A DNA stretch of 64,000 nucleotides from Burkholderia stagnalis (GCF_902830275.1 NZ_CADESW010000009.1:186001-250000), one strand, 5' to 3'; numbered from the stretch's first letter, positions 8,756-17,953 are shown. A program made the numbers and translations. The notes: generated by a model not told the origin, from the sequence alone.

Positions 8756-9006
8756 GAGTCGTCTCCAGTGTCTCCCGCGGCGGTGTGCCGCGGCCCCGGC
8801 GGCTCGTCGTGCGGGCGCGTTCTCGGGCGGTCGATGGGATGATGCGGTTTCGGGCGCGCGCCCGGATGCCGTAGACTGCCCGAAGCAGCCGCCGGCGCGA
8901 TGCGGCGCGCTTCGTGTCGCGCGCCGCACCGGGGCGTGATCCGATACTAGCGCCGCAATATCCGGCCATTTATGAAGTTGTCGAAACCGATTCAGTGGGT
9001 TTAGCA

Positions 9007-9855
9007 ATGCGTCCGTTACCGCCCGAGCTGCTGCGCAGCTTCGTCGCCGTCGCCCAGTCCGGCAGCTTCACCGCCGCGTCGGAGCGCGTGAACCTGTCGC
9101 AGTCCACCGTCAGCCAGCACATCCGCCGCCTCGAAGAGCTGCTCGACCGGCCGCTGTTCGAGCGCGACACCCGCAACGTGCGCCTGTCGCCGCACGGCGA
9201 CGCGCTGTTCCGCTACGCGGTGCGCATCCTCGAGCTGATGGACGAGGCCGTCACGTCGGTATGCGGGCCGCCGCTGTCGGGCAAGGTGCGGCTCGCGATG
9301 TCGGAGGATTTCGCGTCGGCGCACCTGACCGCCGCGCTCGCGAGCTTCGTGCAGCGCAACCCCGACGTCGAGCTCGCGATCGCGACCGGGCTGTCCGGCG
9401 ACCTGTTCGACGCGCTCGACGAAGGCCGGCACGACCTCGTGTTCGCGAAGCGGATCGCCGGCAGCCGGCGCGGCCGCGTGATCCGCAGCGAGCCGCTGTA
9501 CTGGTGCACCGGCCCCGATTCCCGCATCACCGGCCATGAGTCCGTGCTGCCGCTCGCGCTGCATCCGGAGCCGAGCGTGTCGCGCCGCCGCGTGCTCGAA
9601 GCGCTCGAGGCCGCCGGGCGGCCGTACCGGATCGCGGTGGTGAGCAGCAGCGTCGCCGTGCTGCGCGCGGCCGCGAGCGCAGGGCTCGGCATCAGCGCGT
9701 TCGCGGGCTATGTGATCCCGGCCGGGCTCGCGCGGCTCGACGCGGGGCTGCCGGAGCTCGGCGAGCTCGAATACGTGATCGACCGCCCCGCCGCCGCGTC
9801 GCGTTCGACGCTCGCGCTCGAGGCGACGCTGATCACCGCGGCGGCCGAGCTGTAG
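9007..9855 (+). CDS. mdcR: LysR-type regulator of malonate decarboxylase operon
   Basis: This 282-residue LysR protein has an N-terminal winged helix (RSFVAVAQSGSFTAASERVNLSQSTVSQHI, read in parts near residues 9-38) and a periplasmic-binding-like effector domain. It is transcribed divergently from madL, the classical arrangement for a LysR activator that controls the neighbouring operon in response to its substrate, here presumably malonate. ATG 9007 is chosen because the typical LysR N-terminus (MRPLPPELLRSF) begins there. The 8756-9006 interval should hold the operator, but I could not single out one T-N11-A site. Confidence 0.88.
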   Translation: MRPLPPELLRSFVAVAQSGSFTAASERVNLSQSTVSQHIRRLEELLDRPLFERDTRNVRLSPHGDALFRYAVRILELMDEAVTSVCGPPLSGKVRLAMSEDFASAHLTAALASFVQRNPDVELAIATGLSGDLFDALDEGRHDLVFAKRIAGSRRGRVIRSEPLYWCTGPDSRITGHESVLPLALHPEPSVSRRRVLEALEAAGRPYRIAVVSSSVAVLRAAASAGLGISAFAGYVIPAGLARLDAGLPELGELEYVIDRPAAASRSTLALEATLITAAAEL

Positions 9856-10018
9856 CCCGCATTCGGGCCGCCCGCTCCGGCCCCGTCGGCTGCGTCTGAC
9901 AATCCTGCCCGGATCGCGTCAGCGTCCGCGCAGCACCCGATCGCGACAATGGGCCCCATCGGCTGGCACGGCACGACGCCGCGCTGCCGTTCCCCTGTTC
10001 ACGCTTTCGGAGCCCACC

Positions 10019-10288
10019 ATGAACGTCATGCGATTCGCCGTCGCGGCCGCCGCCGCCGTGCTGCTGTCCCCCGCCTTCGCGCAGACCGATGCGACGCCGC
10101 CCGCGCCGGGCAAGACCCGCGCGGAAGTCCTCGCCGAACTGAAGCAGGCCTACCTGGAAGGCGACCTGCCGACCAGCGACGCCGACTACCCGCCGAGCGA
10201 CGCCACCCGCGCGCGCAACCGCGAGCTGCTCGACGCGGTGCGGCCCGCGTGGGCGATGCAGGCGCAGCAGCCGGCGTCGCAGCAATAG
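10019..10288 (+). CDS. DUF4148-family small secreted protein
   Basis: An 89-residue protein with a Sec signal peptide (cleavage expected after AFAQ near residue 21) followed by the segment TRAEVLAELKQAYLEGDLP, characteristic of the DUF4148 family that is abundant in Burkholderia and relatives. GGAG lies about seven bases before ATG 10019. Members are small periplasmic proteins of unknown function, often linked to stress responses by context only. No operon partner is evident; the next gene is convergent. Confidence 0.8.
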   Translation: MNVMRFAVAAAAAVLLSPAFAQTDATPPAPGKTRAEVLAELKQAYLEGDLPTSDADYPPSDATRARNRELLDAVRPAWAMQAQQPASQQ

Positions 10289-10310
10289 GCGCCGCGCGCG
10301 CTGCCGCCGC

Positions 10311-11234
10311 TCAGGGCAGGAAGCTGCGCCGCCGCGCGTCGATCAACTCGACGAGCAGCCGGTCGCGCTCGGCGGCGAGTTCCTGCATCGAGCGCTCGCC
10401 CTGGATCGCGCGGAGTTCGTCGATCAGCTTGCGGTCGACGTCTGCGTCGAACGACGGCGTGCCGAGGTCGTCCCACCAGCTCGTCATCGGGCCGGACAGA
10501 TGTTCGAGGAAGTGCGCGATCCCGCCCGCGCCGCCGCCGAGGTGATAGGTCAGGCACTGTCCCATCAGCGCCCAGCGCAGCCCGGGGCCCCACGCGACCG
10601 CCTTGTCCGCGTCGGCAACGCTGACGACGCCCTCGCCGACGAGGTGGTACACCTCGCGGAACAGCGCCGCCGCGAGCCGGTTCGCGACGTGGCCGGCCAT
10701 CTCCTTGTTGAGAACGATCGTCTCCTTGCCGAGCGCGTCGTAGAAGGCCTTCACGCGGGCGATCACGTCCTGGCCGGTGGCCGCGCCGCCGACCAGCTCG
10801 ACGAGCGGGATCAGGTGCGGCGGGTTGAACGGATGCGCGATCAGGCAGCGCTCCGGGTGATGCGCGCAGGCCGTCTGGATCTCGGACATCTTGAGGCCCG
10901 ACGAGCTCGACGCGATCGGCACGCGCGCCGGCAGCACGTCGTCCATCCGGCGATACAGCGCGCGCTTCAGGTCGAGCCGCTCGGGGCCGTTCTCCTGCAC
11001 GAAATCGACGCCGTCGAGCGCGCGGGCGAGATCGGCGTCGAACGCGAGCCGCTGCGTCAGCGCGTCGGCCTCGCCGCCGAGGAAGGCGCCGAGCGCGTCG
11101 CGCAGCCGCGTTTCGGCGTCCGGCGCCGGGTCGGTCGCGACCACGTCGAAGCCTTTCGACAGATAGAAAGCCGCCCAGCTCGCGCCGATCACGCCGGCGC
11201 CGACGATGGCGATGCGTCTGATGTCCGTGTCCAT
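10311..11234 (-). CDS. 3-hydroxyacyl-CoA dehydrogenase-family oxidoreductase (carnitine dehydrogenase-like)
   Basis: A 307-residue cytosolic NAD-dependent dehydrogenase. The Rossmann motif AIVGAGVIGASWAA lies at residues 8-21 and the acidic residue that selects NAD is in DVVATDPAP. The catalytic region is visible as SSSSGLKMS and CLIAHPFNPPHLIPLVE, and the C-terminal helical domain begins near VANRLAAALFREV. The segment WGPGLRWALMGQ resembles L-carnitine dehydrogenase more than the fatty-acid enzymes. Start ATG 11234 is supported by the immediate start of the Rossmann strand. Substrate is inferred, not shown. Confidence 0.8.
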   Translation of the reverse strand: MDTDIRRIAIVGAGVIGASWAAFYLSKGFDVVATDPAPDAETRLRDALGAFLGGEADALTQRLAFDADLARALDGVDFVQENGPERLDLKRALYRRMDDVLPARVPIASSSSGLKMSEIQTACAHHPERCLIAHPFNPPHLIPLVELVGGAATGQDVIARVKAFYDALGKETIVLNKEMAGHVANRLAAALFREVYHLVGEGVVSVADADKAVAWGPGLRWALMGQCLTYHLGGGAGGIAHFLEHLSGPMTSWWDDLGTPSFDADVDRKLIDELRAIQGERSMQELAAERDRLLVELIDARRRSFLP

Positions 11235-11313
11235 ACCGGTTGGGTCTCCGTTGATGTCGCGGCGATTGTCGCATCGAATCAGCGGCGCGCGCGCCGGGCG
11301 CGCCAATGCGACG

Positions 11314-11348
11314 CGCCCCGCCGGGTACGCAGCCCGACGGGGCGTTTT
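11314..11348. terminator. Rho-independent-type hairpin with T run
   Basis: CGCCCCG (11314-11320) pairs with CGGGGCG (11338-11344), an inner CGGG pairs with CCCG, and TTTT follows on the plus strand. It sits between the 3' end of the zinc-ribbon gene and the 5' end of the dehydrogenase gene, both on the minus strand, so it may end the terC-zinc ribbon transcript although the T run faces the other way. Confidence 0.45.
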
Positions 11349-11378
11349 CATGATTTCACGGCTTCGGGGCCGGCGCGC

Positions 11379-11681
11379 TCAATCGAAGTCGAAGATGTCG
11401 AACACCGATTTCTTGCGGCGATACGGCTCGTGGCGGCGATCGTCGTCGCGCGGCACGCGCGCGCGGCCCCACGCGTCGTCGTGGCCGCGCTGTACCGGTG
11501 CATCACGGTACGCGGGTGCGTCGGGGCGGCGCCCGGATGCGTCGTCGGCGCCGCGCGCGATCAGCTTGTCCAGCTCGCCGCGATCGAGCCACACCCCGCG
11601 GCATTCGGGGCAGTAGTCGATCTCGATCGACTGGCGCTCGGCGAGCAACAGGTCGGGTGTCTTGCAGACCGGGCATTTCAT
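11379..11681 (-). CDS. Zinc-ribbon (zf-TFIIB) domain protein
   Basis: A 100-residue protein with an N-terminal zinc ribbon: CPVC at residues 3-6 and CPEC at residues 24-27, followed by RGVWLDRGELDKL, the standard signature of this family. The C-terminal half is highly charged and low in complexity and ends FDIFDFD. No enzymatic function is known for these proteins. It lies 49 bases downstream of the TerC-family gene on the same strand and may be cotranscribed. Confidence 0.8.
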   Translation of the reverse strand: MKCPVCKTPDLLLAERQSIEIDYCPECRGVWLDRGELDKLIARGADDASGRRPDAPAYRDAPVQRGHDDAWGRARVPRDDDRRHEPYRRKKSVFDIFDFD

Positions 11682-11730
11682 CGTGAAGCTCCTTGAGATT
11701 GACGGAGGAAATCGCGACGCGGGGCCGCGC

Positions 11731-12486
11731 TCAGTGGCCGGACGCCTGCGCCGCGCGCTTCGCCTTCGCGCGCCGCGCCAGCATGTTCATGCCCTCGACG
11801 AACGCCGAGAACGCCATCGCCGCGTAGATATAGCCCTTCGGCACGTGCGAGCCGAAGCCTTCCGCGATCAGCGTCATGCCGATCACGACGAGGAACGCGA
11901 GCGCGAGCATCACGATCGTCGGGTTGCGGTCGATGAAGCGCGCGAGCGGCTGCGCGGCGAACATCATCACGGTCACGGCGACGATCACGGCGACGAACAT
12001 GATCGGGATGTGCTCGGTCATGCCGATCGCGGTGACGATGCTGTCGATCGAGAACACGATGTCGAGCATCAGGATCTGGCCGACCGCCGCCCACATCGTC
12101 AGGCCGCCCGCGCCGCCCGACGCGCCGGCGTCGCCACCGTCGTGCGACACGTGGTGATGCATTTCGGTGGTCGCCTTCCAGACCAGGAACAGGCCGCCCG
12201 CGAGCAGGATCATGTCGCGCCACGAGAACGCGTGCTCGAACAGCGTGAACACCGACTCGGTCAGGCGCGCGATCCACGCGACGGTGCCGAGCAGCGCGAG
12301 CCGCATCACGAGCGCGAGGCCGATGCCGAGCCGCTGCGTGCGGGCGCGCTGCGCTTCCGGCAGCTTGTTGCTGAGGATCGAGATGAAGATCAGGTTGTCG
12401 ATGCCGAGCACGACTTCCATCACGACGAGCGTCAGGAGCGCCGCCCAGACGGCGGGATCGGCGGCAAGCGTCAGCAGGTAGTCCAT
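11731..12486 (-). CDS. TerC/YkoY-family integral membrane protein
   Basis: The 251-residue protein has about seven membrane segments. TerC hallmarks are the acidic motifs [12 protein letters not shown] (about residues 22-33) and [16 protein letters not shown] further on, in which conserved Asp residues sit in membrane helices. Members are linked to metal (often manganese) export or tellurite resistance. The first in-frame ATG of the membrane region (12486) is taken as start. It is divergent from a NhaR-like LysR gene, which may regulate it. Confidence 0.87.
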   Translation of the reverse strand: MDYLLTLAADPAVWAALLTLVVMEVVLGIDNLIFISILSNKLPEAQRARTQRLGIGLALVMRLALLGTVAWIARLTESVFTLFEHAFSWRDMILLAGGLFLVWKATTEMHHHVSHDGGDAGASGGAGGLTMWAAVGQILMLDIVFSIDSIVTAIGMTEHIPIMFVAVIVAVTVMMFAAQPLARFIDRNPTIVMLALAFLVVIGMTLIAEGFGSHVPKGYIYAAMAFSAFVEGMNMLARRAKAKRAAQASGH

Positions 12487-12593
12487 GGGGTTCGGGAAAC
12501 GAAAGTGGAAAGCCCGATTATCGCCGCCCGCTGGCTTCGAAAAAATCAGCGACAATCTTATCTTTGATTCGGTTTTTCCGAAGTCAGGCTCCG

Positions 12594-13487
12594 ATGCTGA
12601 ATTTTCGACATCTGTATTACTTCTGGGTCGTCGTGAAGGAAGGCGGCTTCGCTCGCGCGGCCGAGCGGCTCGACATGGCGGTGCAGACCATCAGCGCGCA
12701 GGTGCGCGAGCTGGAGAAGGCGCTCGGCCACCAGCTGCTCGGGCCGGCGGGGCGCGGCGTCGCGCTGACCGACGCCGGCCAGGCCGCGTTCGCGCGCGCC
12801 GAGGCGATCTTCGAGCTCGGCCGGCGAATTCCCGACGAGGTGCGCGCCGCCGCGAGCCGGCCGACGGTGCGGCTCGCGGTCGGCCTGTCGGACGGCATCT
12901 CGAAGCTGGCCGCGCACGCGATCCTCGCGCCGGTGCTCGACACGCCCGCGCTGCGCCTGCTGTGCCACGAGGGCGAGCACGACGCGCTGCTCGCGGAACT
13001 CGCGCTGCATCATCTCGACCTGGTGCTCGCGGGCCAGGCCGCGCCGCCCAACGCGAACCTGCGCGTGACGAGCGAGCGGCTCGTCGCGTCGCCGGTCGAC
13101 TGGTACGGGCCCGCCGCGCTCGTCACGCCGGCCGCGCGCCAGCGCTATCCGCAGTGCCTCGCCGAGCTGCCGCTGCTGCTGCCGACTGCCCATTCCGCGC
13201 TGCGCGAGCGCCTCGACCGCTGGCTGGAGACGGCGCGCGTCACGCCGCGCATCGTCGGCGAATTCGAGGACAGCGCGCTGATGGCGGTGTTCGCGGCGCG
13301 CGGCCTCGGCGTGTTTCCGTTGAGCGAACTGGGGGCGAACGATGCGTCGATGCTGAGGGGGTTGCGGCGGCTCGGGCGCGCCGGCGACGTGACCGAGGAG
13401 ATCCACGCGATCCGTTCGCGGCGCGGCGAACATCATCCGCTGACCGCGCAATTGCTGGCGGTGGCGCGCGATGCGTCACGCACGTAA
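12594..13487 (+). CDS. NhaR-like LysR-type transcriptional regulator
   Basis: The 297-residue protein opens with [20 protein letters not shown], close to the N-terminus typical of NhaR (HLYYFW then an extended HTH with [16 protein letters not shown]). The [10 protein letters not shown] turn and the effector domain follow. NhaR responds to sodium and pH in enterobacteria; here the divergent partner is a TerC-family membrane protein, so an ion-related role is plausible but inferred. An ATG 30 bases upstream (12564) is less likely since it adds no conserved residues. Confidence 0.85.
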   Translation: MLNFRHLYYFWVVVKEGGFARAAERLDMAVQTISAQVRELEKALGHQLLGPAGRGVALTDAGQAAFARAEAIFELGRRIPDEVRAAASRPTVRLAVGLSDGISKLAAHAILAPVLDTPALRLLCHEGEHDALLAELALHHLDLVLAGQAAPPNANLRVTSERLVASPVDWYGPAALVTPAARQRYPQCLAELPLLLPTAHSALRERLDRWLETARVTPRIVGEFEDSALMAVFAARGLGVFPLSELGANDASMLRGLRRLGRAGDVTEEIHAIRSRRGEHHPLTAQLLAVARDASRT

Positions 13488-13511
13488 CACGAGCGCGCCG
13501 GCAAACGAAAC

Positions 13512-13517
13512 TATAAT
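13512..13517 (+). promoter_or_regulatory. Consensus -10 hexamer TATAAT
   Basis: A perfect TATAAT lies 25 bases after the LysR stop and about 130 bases before the DUF2242 lipoprotein start, in an otherwise GC-rich stretch. No good -35 hexamer is present at 16-18 bases, so this is a partial promoter call for the downstream gene. Confidence 0.4.
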
Positions 13518-13647
13518 AGCGCCCCGGCCCTGCGAGTTTGCCTCGCGCCTTCCGCCGGCCGCGCCCGTGCGCGGCGGCGTCCATCCGACCTTCGCGCGAT
13601 GCGCGCGCAGCCCGGCGCGGCACTGGGCCGCGCCTTTTGAAAGAGCC

Positions 13648-15000
13648 ATGCACAACCGAATTCGCCTGTTCCCCGTTTCGTGCGCGCTCGCGGCCGCGGC
13701 CGTGCTGGCGGCGTGCTCGTCGCCGCCGAAGCCGATCTACCAGCAGGAGCAGTTCGACGCGACCACCAGCCCGTACTCCCGCGCGTTCCACGCGAAATCC
13801 GACGCGACCTGCGAAGCGGCGCGCCGCGCGCTGCTGAGCCAGGGCTACGTCGCGGTGTCGCCCCGCGCCGATTCGGTCGACGGCAGCAAGAATTTCCAGC
13901 CGAGCAACGACATGCACGTGGTGATCGAATTCCACGTCGTGTGCGCGGACGCGAACGCGGACGGCACGTCGAGCATCGCGTACGTGAACGCGGTGCAGGA
14001 CCGCTACACGCTGAAGAAGTCGAACACGTCGGCAAGCGTCGGCCTCAGCGTGTTCGGCTCGCTGTCGCTGCCGATCGGCTCGAGCGACGACGCGCTCGTG
14101 AAGACCGCGAGCGAGACGATTCCGGCCGGGGTGTTCTACGAGCGCTATTTCAACCTCGTCGACCATTTCCTGAAGGTCGACCCGGCCCGCCGCGACCGCG
14201 CGACCGTCAAGGCTGCCGAGAAGGAGCCCGTCGCGCCGCTGCCGGAGCCCGCGCCGACGCCGCAGGGCGAGCCGATCAAGATGACGACGCCGGTCGTGCC
14301 GACGCCGGCCGCGCCGCCGGTGCCGGCCTCCGCCGTGGCGCCGGCTTCGGGCACGGCGGTGCCGCCGGGTTCGGCCGCGCCTGCGGTGACGGTGCCCGCC
14401 GCGCGGGCCGCGGTTGCGCCGGCGGCTTCCGTGGCCGTGACGGCGTCCGCGCCTGTTGCGGCGTCTACGCCGGCCGTCTCCGCGTCGGCTCCGGTTACTG
14501 CATCCGCTGCCGCGTCCGTGTCGGCCACCGCACCGGCATCCGCTGCCGTCTCCGCATCGGCTGCTGCGCCCGCATCCGCGCCGGCCTCGACATCGGCGAC
14601 TGCGCCGACCTCCGCATCGACCTCGACATCGGCGACTGCGCCGGCATCCGCATCGGCCTCGACATCGGTGACTGCACCGACCTCCGCACCGGCCTCGACA
14701 TCGGTGACTACGCCGGCCTCCGCACCGGCCTCGACACGGGCGACTACTGCGCCGGCCTCGACATCAGCGACTGCGCCGACCTCCGCACCGGCCCCGGCAT
14801 CGGCGACCGCACCGGCCGCCGCACCGCATACCGCATCGGCGCCGCCCGCCGCCGCCCCGACGCCCGCTTCCGCACCCGCTCGCACGCCGACCGCCGCGCC
14901 GGTGTCGACCACGCCGGCCGACAAGGCGCCGGCACCCGCCGCCATCACGACCATCGAGGCTGCCGCCCCCGCACCGTCGGGCCCGCGCCGCGCAGGCTGA
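13648..15000 (+). CDS. DUF2242 lipoprotein with long Ala/Pro/Ser/Thr-rich tail
   Basis: A 450-residue predicted lipoprotein. The lipobox LAAC ends at Cys23 after a hydrophobic signal. Residues about 30-175 form the DUF2242 domain (YQQEQFD, CEAARRALLSQGY, FNLVDHFLKVDP). From about residue 200 to the end the protein is a low-complexity tail of Ala, Pro, Ser and Thr made in part by a 36-bp tandem repeat. Such tails often act as flexible spacers across the periplasm or cell wall. ATG 13648 is chosen because it begins the signal peptide; frames upstream lack conserved features. Confidence 0.82.
   Translation: MHNRIRLFPVSCALAAAAVLAACSSPPKPIYQQEQFDATTSPYSRAFHAKSDATCEAARRALLSQGYVAVSPRADSVDGSKNFQPSNDMHVVIEFHVVCADANADGTSSIAYVNAVQDRYTLKKSNTSASVGLSVFGSLSLPIGSSDDALVKTASETIPAGVFYERYFNLVDHFLKVDPARRDRATVKAAEKEPVAPLPEPAPTPQGEPIKMTTPVVPTPAAPPVPASAVAPASGTAVPPGSAAPAVTVPAARAAVAPAASVAVTASAPVAASTPAVSASAPVTASAAASVSATAPASAAVSASAAAPASAPASTSATAPTSASTSTSATAPASASASTSVTAPTSAPASTSVTTPASAPASTRATTAPASTSATAPTSAPAPASATAPAAAPHTASAPPAAAPTPASAPARTPTAAPVSTTPADKAPAPAAITTIEAAAPAPSGPRRAG
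14585..14827 (+). repeat. 36-bp imperfect tandem repeat inside the DUF2242 gene
   Basis: The start of the unit (CCTCGACATCGG or a close variant) recurs at 14585, 14621, 14657, 14693 and 14729, then at 14756 after a 27-bp unit and at 14792. The unit length keeps the frame and encodes 12-residue blocks of Ala, Ser, Thr and Pro. Copy number is a likely site of strain variation. Confidence 0.8.
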
Positions 15001-15024
15001 GCGCCGCTCGGCCGGCGGCCCGCG

Positions 15025-15951
15025 TTACCGCGTCCGGCCGGCCAGCGCGTGCAGCGTGTCGACGGTCGCCGTCACCCCGCCGCAGACGATCACCGCGATG
15101 CGTGACGCGGCGGCCAGCGCGGGCGCCAGCACCGGCGCATCGAGCGCGGCCAGTGCGGCCCCGCAAGCCGGTTCCACGACGATCCGCTGCTCATCGACGA
15201 ACCGCAGCGATGCGGCCACCGCCGCCGCATCGGACACGACGACCGTGTCGATCCGGTACCGCTTCGCCCATTCGAGCGCCGCGTCGCACGGCCGCTTCGC
15301 GCCGAGCGACGTCGCGATACTGGTGATCTCCGCCAATTCGACGGGCCGCCCCTGCGCGACCGAGCGCGCATAGGAATCCGCGCCGTCGGTTTCCACCGCG
15401 ACCACCGGCACGTCGCGCCAGCCGTTGCGCGCGAGCCCTTCGAGCACCCCGCACAGCAGCCCGCCGCCGCCCACCGCAACCACCACCGCATCGGGCTTCG
15501 GGCCGGCCGCCGCCATCTCGTCGATCATCGTCGCGTGGCCCTGCCACAGCACCGGATCGTCGAACGGATGCACGAACGCGTCGTGCGGGCCGATCCCGGC
15601 CTGCGCGAACGCATGGGCCTCTGCCCAGGACGCACCGTGCACGACCAGCTCCGCGCCTTCGAGACGGATCAGCTCGCGGGCCCGCGCGGACGCGCTTTCC
15701 GGCACCACGACGCGCACCGGCACGCCGAGCTCGCGGCCCGCATACGCGACCGCGATGCCCGCGTTGCCGCCCGACGACGACACGAAGCGGCGCGCGCCGG
15801 CCGCGCGCTGCGCCTCGCAGACGGCGCCGACGCCGCGCAGCTTGAACGAACCGGACGGCTGCAAGGCTTCGAGCTTCAGCAGGACATCCTTGCCGAGGCG
15901 GCGGGACGCGGCCTGCGAACGGAGATACGGGGTCGGGATATGGAGCGGCAT
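15025..15951 (-). CDS. PLP-dependent serine/threonine dehydratase-like enzyme
   Basis: A 308-residue fold type II PLP enzyme. The Schiff-base lysine is Lys37 in PSGSFKLRG, SSSGGNAGIAVA follows as the substrate and phosphate loop, and GGGGLLCGVLEG binds the cofactor phosphate. No C-terminal ACT domain is present, so it resembles catabolic L-serine/threonine dehydratases rather than IlvA. It deaminates hydroxy-amino acids to 2-oxo acids in the cytosol (family knowledge). It is divergent from a LysR gene that carries a nonsense mutation, so its control may have been lost. Confidence 0.85.
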   Translation of the reverse strand: MPLHIPTPYLRSQAASRRLGKDVLLKLEALQPSGSFKLRGVGAVCEAQRAAGARRFVSSSGGNAGIAVAYAGRELGVPVRVVVPESASARARELIRLEGAELVVHGASWAEAHAFAQAGIGPHDAFVHPFDDPVLWQGHATMIDEMAAAGPKPDAVVVAVGGGGLLCGVLEGLARNGWRDVPVVAVETDGADSYARSVAQGRPVELAEITSIATSLGAKRPCDAALEWAKRYRIDTVVVSDAAAVAASLRFVDEQRIVVEPACGAALAALDAPVLAPALAAASRIAVIVCGGVTATVDTLHALAGRTR

Positions 15952-16107
15952 GGAACGAGACTCGATGAAGCGGAAGAAGACCGCGCGGCGCGCGCACAGA
16001 GGAGACGACGCCGCCCATCGTACGTCACGCCAGCCATGCCTCCCAATACCATCGAATGTAGTTTGCTATGCTCATCAGGCATATCCAACCACCGGACGGG
16101 AAATCGC

Positions 16108-17007
16108 ATGCGACAAGTCGAATTGCGCCATCTCCGCTACTTCGTGGCGGTCGCCGAAGCCGGCAGCGTGATGGCGGGCGCCCGCGCGGTCGGGATCGTG
16201 CAGCCCGCGCTGTCCCGCCAGATCCGCGAACTCGAGGAGGCGATCGGCACCCCGCTGCTGATCCGCCGCGCGACCGGCGTCGCGCTCACGGCCGCCGGCG
16301 CGAGCTTCCTGCGCGATGCGACGCGCCTGCTCGCCGACCTGCGCGACAGCCGCGAGCGCGCGCTGCGCAGCGCGGCCGGCGAGCTCGGCGAGCTGCGGCT
16401 CGGCGTGCTGCCGAACTATCTGCCGCTGCCGGTGGTGTCGAACGTGCTGAAGGCGTTCCGCGACGCCTGCCCGCAGGTGAAGCTGTCGATCGCGCCGATG
16501 CTGTCGGCCGACCAGGCGGGCGCGATCGCGCGCGGCGAACTCGACGGCGGCATCATGGCGTAGCGCCGGGACGAGGCGCCGCAGCTCGCGGGGGTGCGGC
16601 TGCTGAGCGACCGGTTCGTGCTCGCGATGCCGGCCGAGCCGGGCAGCCCCATCGACGCGCCGCGCGCGCTGGCCGACCTTGCGGACATGCCGTTCGTCTG
16701 GTTCGACCCGCAGCGCTCCGCCGCGCATCATCGCTTCGTGATCGACCAGTGCCGGCAAGCCGGCTTCACGCCGCGCATCGCGCAGGTCGGCAGCGACATC
16801 CCGACGTTGATCGGGCTCGTCGCGGCCGGTATGGGCTGCGCATTCGTGCCGGAAAGCGCGTCGGCGTCGTGCCCGCGCACGGTGCGGCTGGTCGCGCTCG
16901 ACGCGCTCGCCGGCCGCTTCGACGTCGAGTTCGTGTACGACGGCCACGCGCCGTCGCCGGTCGTGCGGCAATTCCTCGCGGCGCTGCGCGCGGCGGGCGT
17001 CAGCTGA
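16108..17007 (+). pseudogene. LysR-type regulator interrupted by an in-frame amber codon
   Basis: Reading from ATG 16108 gives a normal LysR N-terminus (MRQVELRHLRYFVAVAEAGS) and the first part of the effector domain up to GGIMA. Codon 152 at 16561-16563 is TAG, and the same frame then continues with RRDEAPQLAGVRLLSDRF to a normal C-terminus at 17007, about 300 codons in all. TGG (Trp) to TAG would explain it, as a Trp before RRDE fits related proteins. The DNA-binding half could still be made alone. The gene faces away from the dehydratase gene it probably regulated. Confidence 0.85.
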
Positions 17008-17137
17008 AGAACATCGCCACCAGACTGCGCAGCAGGTCCGGAATCTCCGAGACGACATGCCGGACGTCGACATCCGACAGGTAAAGCAGCACCGACAGGG
17101 GGCCAATCCACAGCGCTGCGACCACGAACTCCCTCAT
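17000..17137 (-). CDS. Possible 45-residue single-span membrane protein
   Basis: ATG 17137 is preceded by GGGAG at a suitable distance. The product has an N-terminal hydrophobic segment (FVVAALWIGPLSVLLYL) and a short polar tail ending RSLVAMFFS. Its stop overlaps the end of the LysR pseudogene on the opposite strand by a few bases. I recognise no family. The ribosome-binding site and hydrophobicity make it plausible, but codon bias alone cannot prove a gene of this size. Confidence 0.4.
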   Translation of the reverse strand: MREFVVAALWIGPLSVLLYLSDVDVRHVVSEIPDLLRSLVAMFFS

Positions 17138-17807
17138 TGCCGTTCTCCCATCGGCCGGGCGGCGCATTGCCCGCGATCGCGCCGCCGCCGAATCTGCCCC
17201 GAATGCTGGAAATCCGCGATGCCTGCTCGCCTGCCGCCGACCGGCATCCGCCTTCTTCCGGGCGGACTGCCGTCCCGACGGCGCCTCGTGTGCATCTACC
17301 GGTTCGTCGACCGGTATCCCCGTATGCCTCCTCGCACTGTGTTTGCGTTGCGCTACATTTTTTCATTTCGCTTAATGGCATGCAGGTTCCATGCCATCGG
17401 CACGGCGGCCGCGCCCCGCACGCAACGGCGCGGCCGCGCGCAGCGCGCGGCGCCGGCGGCGCACGCGATCCGTTTCCCGGATGAAACAGGCGGCCCGACA
17501 AGCACCGGGGGCGGCACGGCGCGCCATCGGACATGTGCGCGGCATTCATGCATGCAGGCGGAACGGCACGCGCGATCGCCGGTTCCGACATTTTCCTGAC
17601 AGAAAGACCGCCTGTTCCCGGTTCGCCCTGTGGCGCCGAATGTTTCAAGATTGAAACGCGTGCCGGTGAATCCGCTCACGAAAACCCCTGCTGCGCCCGC
17701 GCGAAATTTTGCGTTTTTATGACGACTCCTCGCGAAATCGTCAGGAATTTGAAATTTTCCTCGAAATACAAACGTTTAACACTATTTAAAATTGTTACAA
17801 CTCCAAA

Positions 17808-17893
17808 TATACTGCGGTCGCATCCATTCCTCGTGCCTATGAGAGGATGCCTTCGCGCCTCGCTCACGGTCCACCCGTGATCGAGGCTTTTTT
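17808..17893 (+). ncRNA. Candidate small RNA with own promoter and terminator
   Basis: A TATACT hexamer (17808-17813) at the end of an AT-rich block could be a -10 element. A stem of GCATCC (about 17819-17824) with GGATGC (17845-17850) follows, and then a strong terminator hairpin. The predicted transcript is about 75 nt with two stem-loops and a U tail, the usual plan of a bacterial sRNA. It could instead be a terminated leader of the MFS gene that starts 150 bases later. No -35 consensus was found. Confidence 0.4.
17857..17893 (+). terminator. Strong rho-independent terminator
   Basis: Arms 17857-17869 and 17875-17887 pair over 13 positions with one mismatch around a 5-base loop, followed by six T residues (17888-17893). 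It is one of the clearest intrinsic terminators in the window and has no annotated plus-strand gene upstream other than the LysR pseudogene ending 850 bases earlier. Confidence 0.75.
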
Positions 17894-17938
17894 ATGCGCG
17901 GCGCCGGGCCGGGCGTCCGTCGCGCGCGGCATCGATTG

Positions 17939-17953
17939 TTGATTTCGAATCAA
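17939..17953. promoter_or_regulatory. Inverted repeat TTGATT-3-AATCAA before MFS gene
   Basis: A perfect 6-base inverted repeat with a 3-base spacer, about 93 bases upstream of the MFS start codon, in a locally AT-rich patch. The size suits a dimeric repressor operator (TetR or MarR type). No regulator gene of that type is adjacent. Confidence 0.3.

Noticed and set aside
13680-15326. 548-codon frame with pentapeptide-like repeats over the DUF2242 gene
   Set aside because: It is explained by the frame-shifted reading of the 36-bp repeats, lacks a start with ribosome-binding site and overlaps two real genes.
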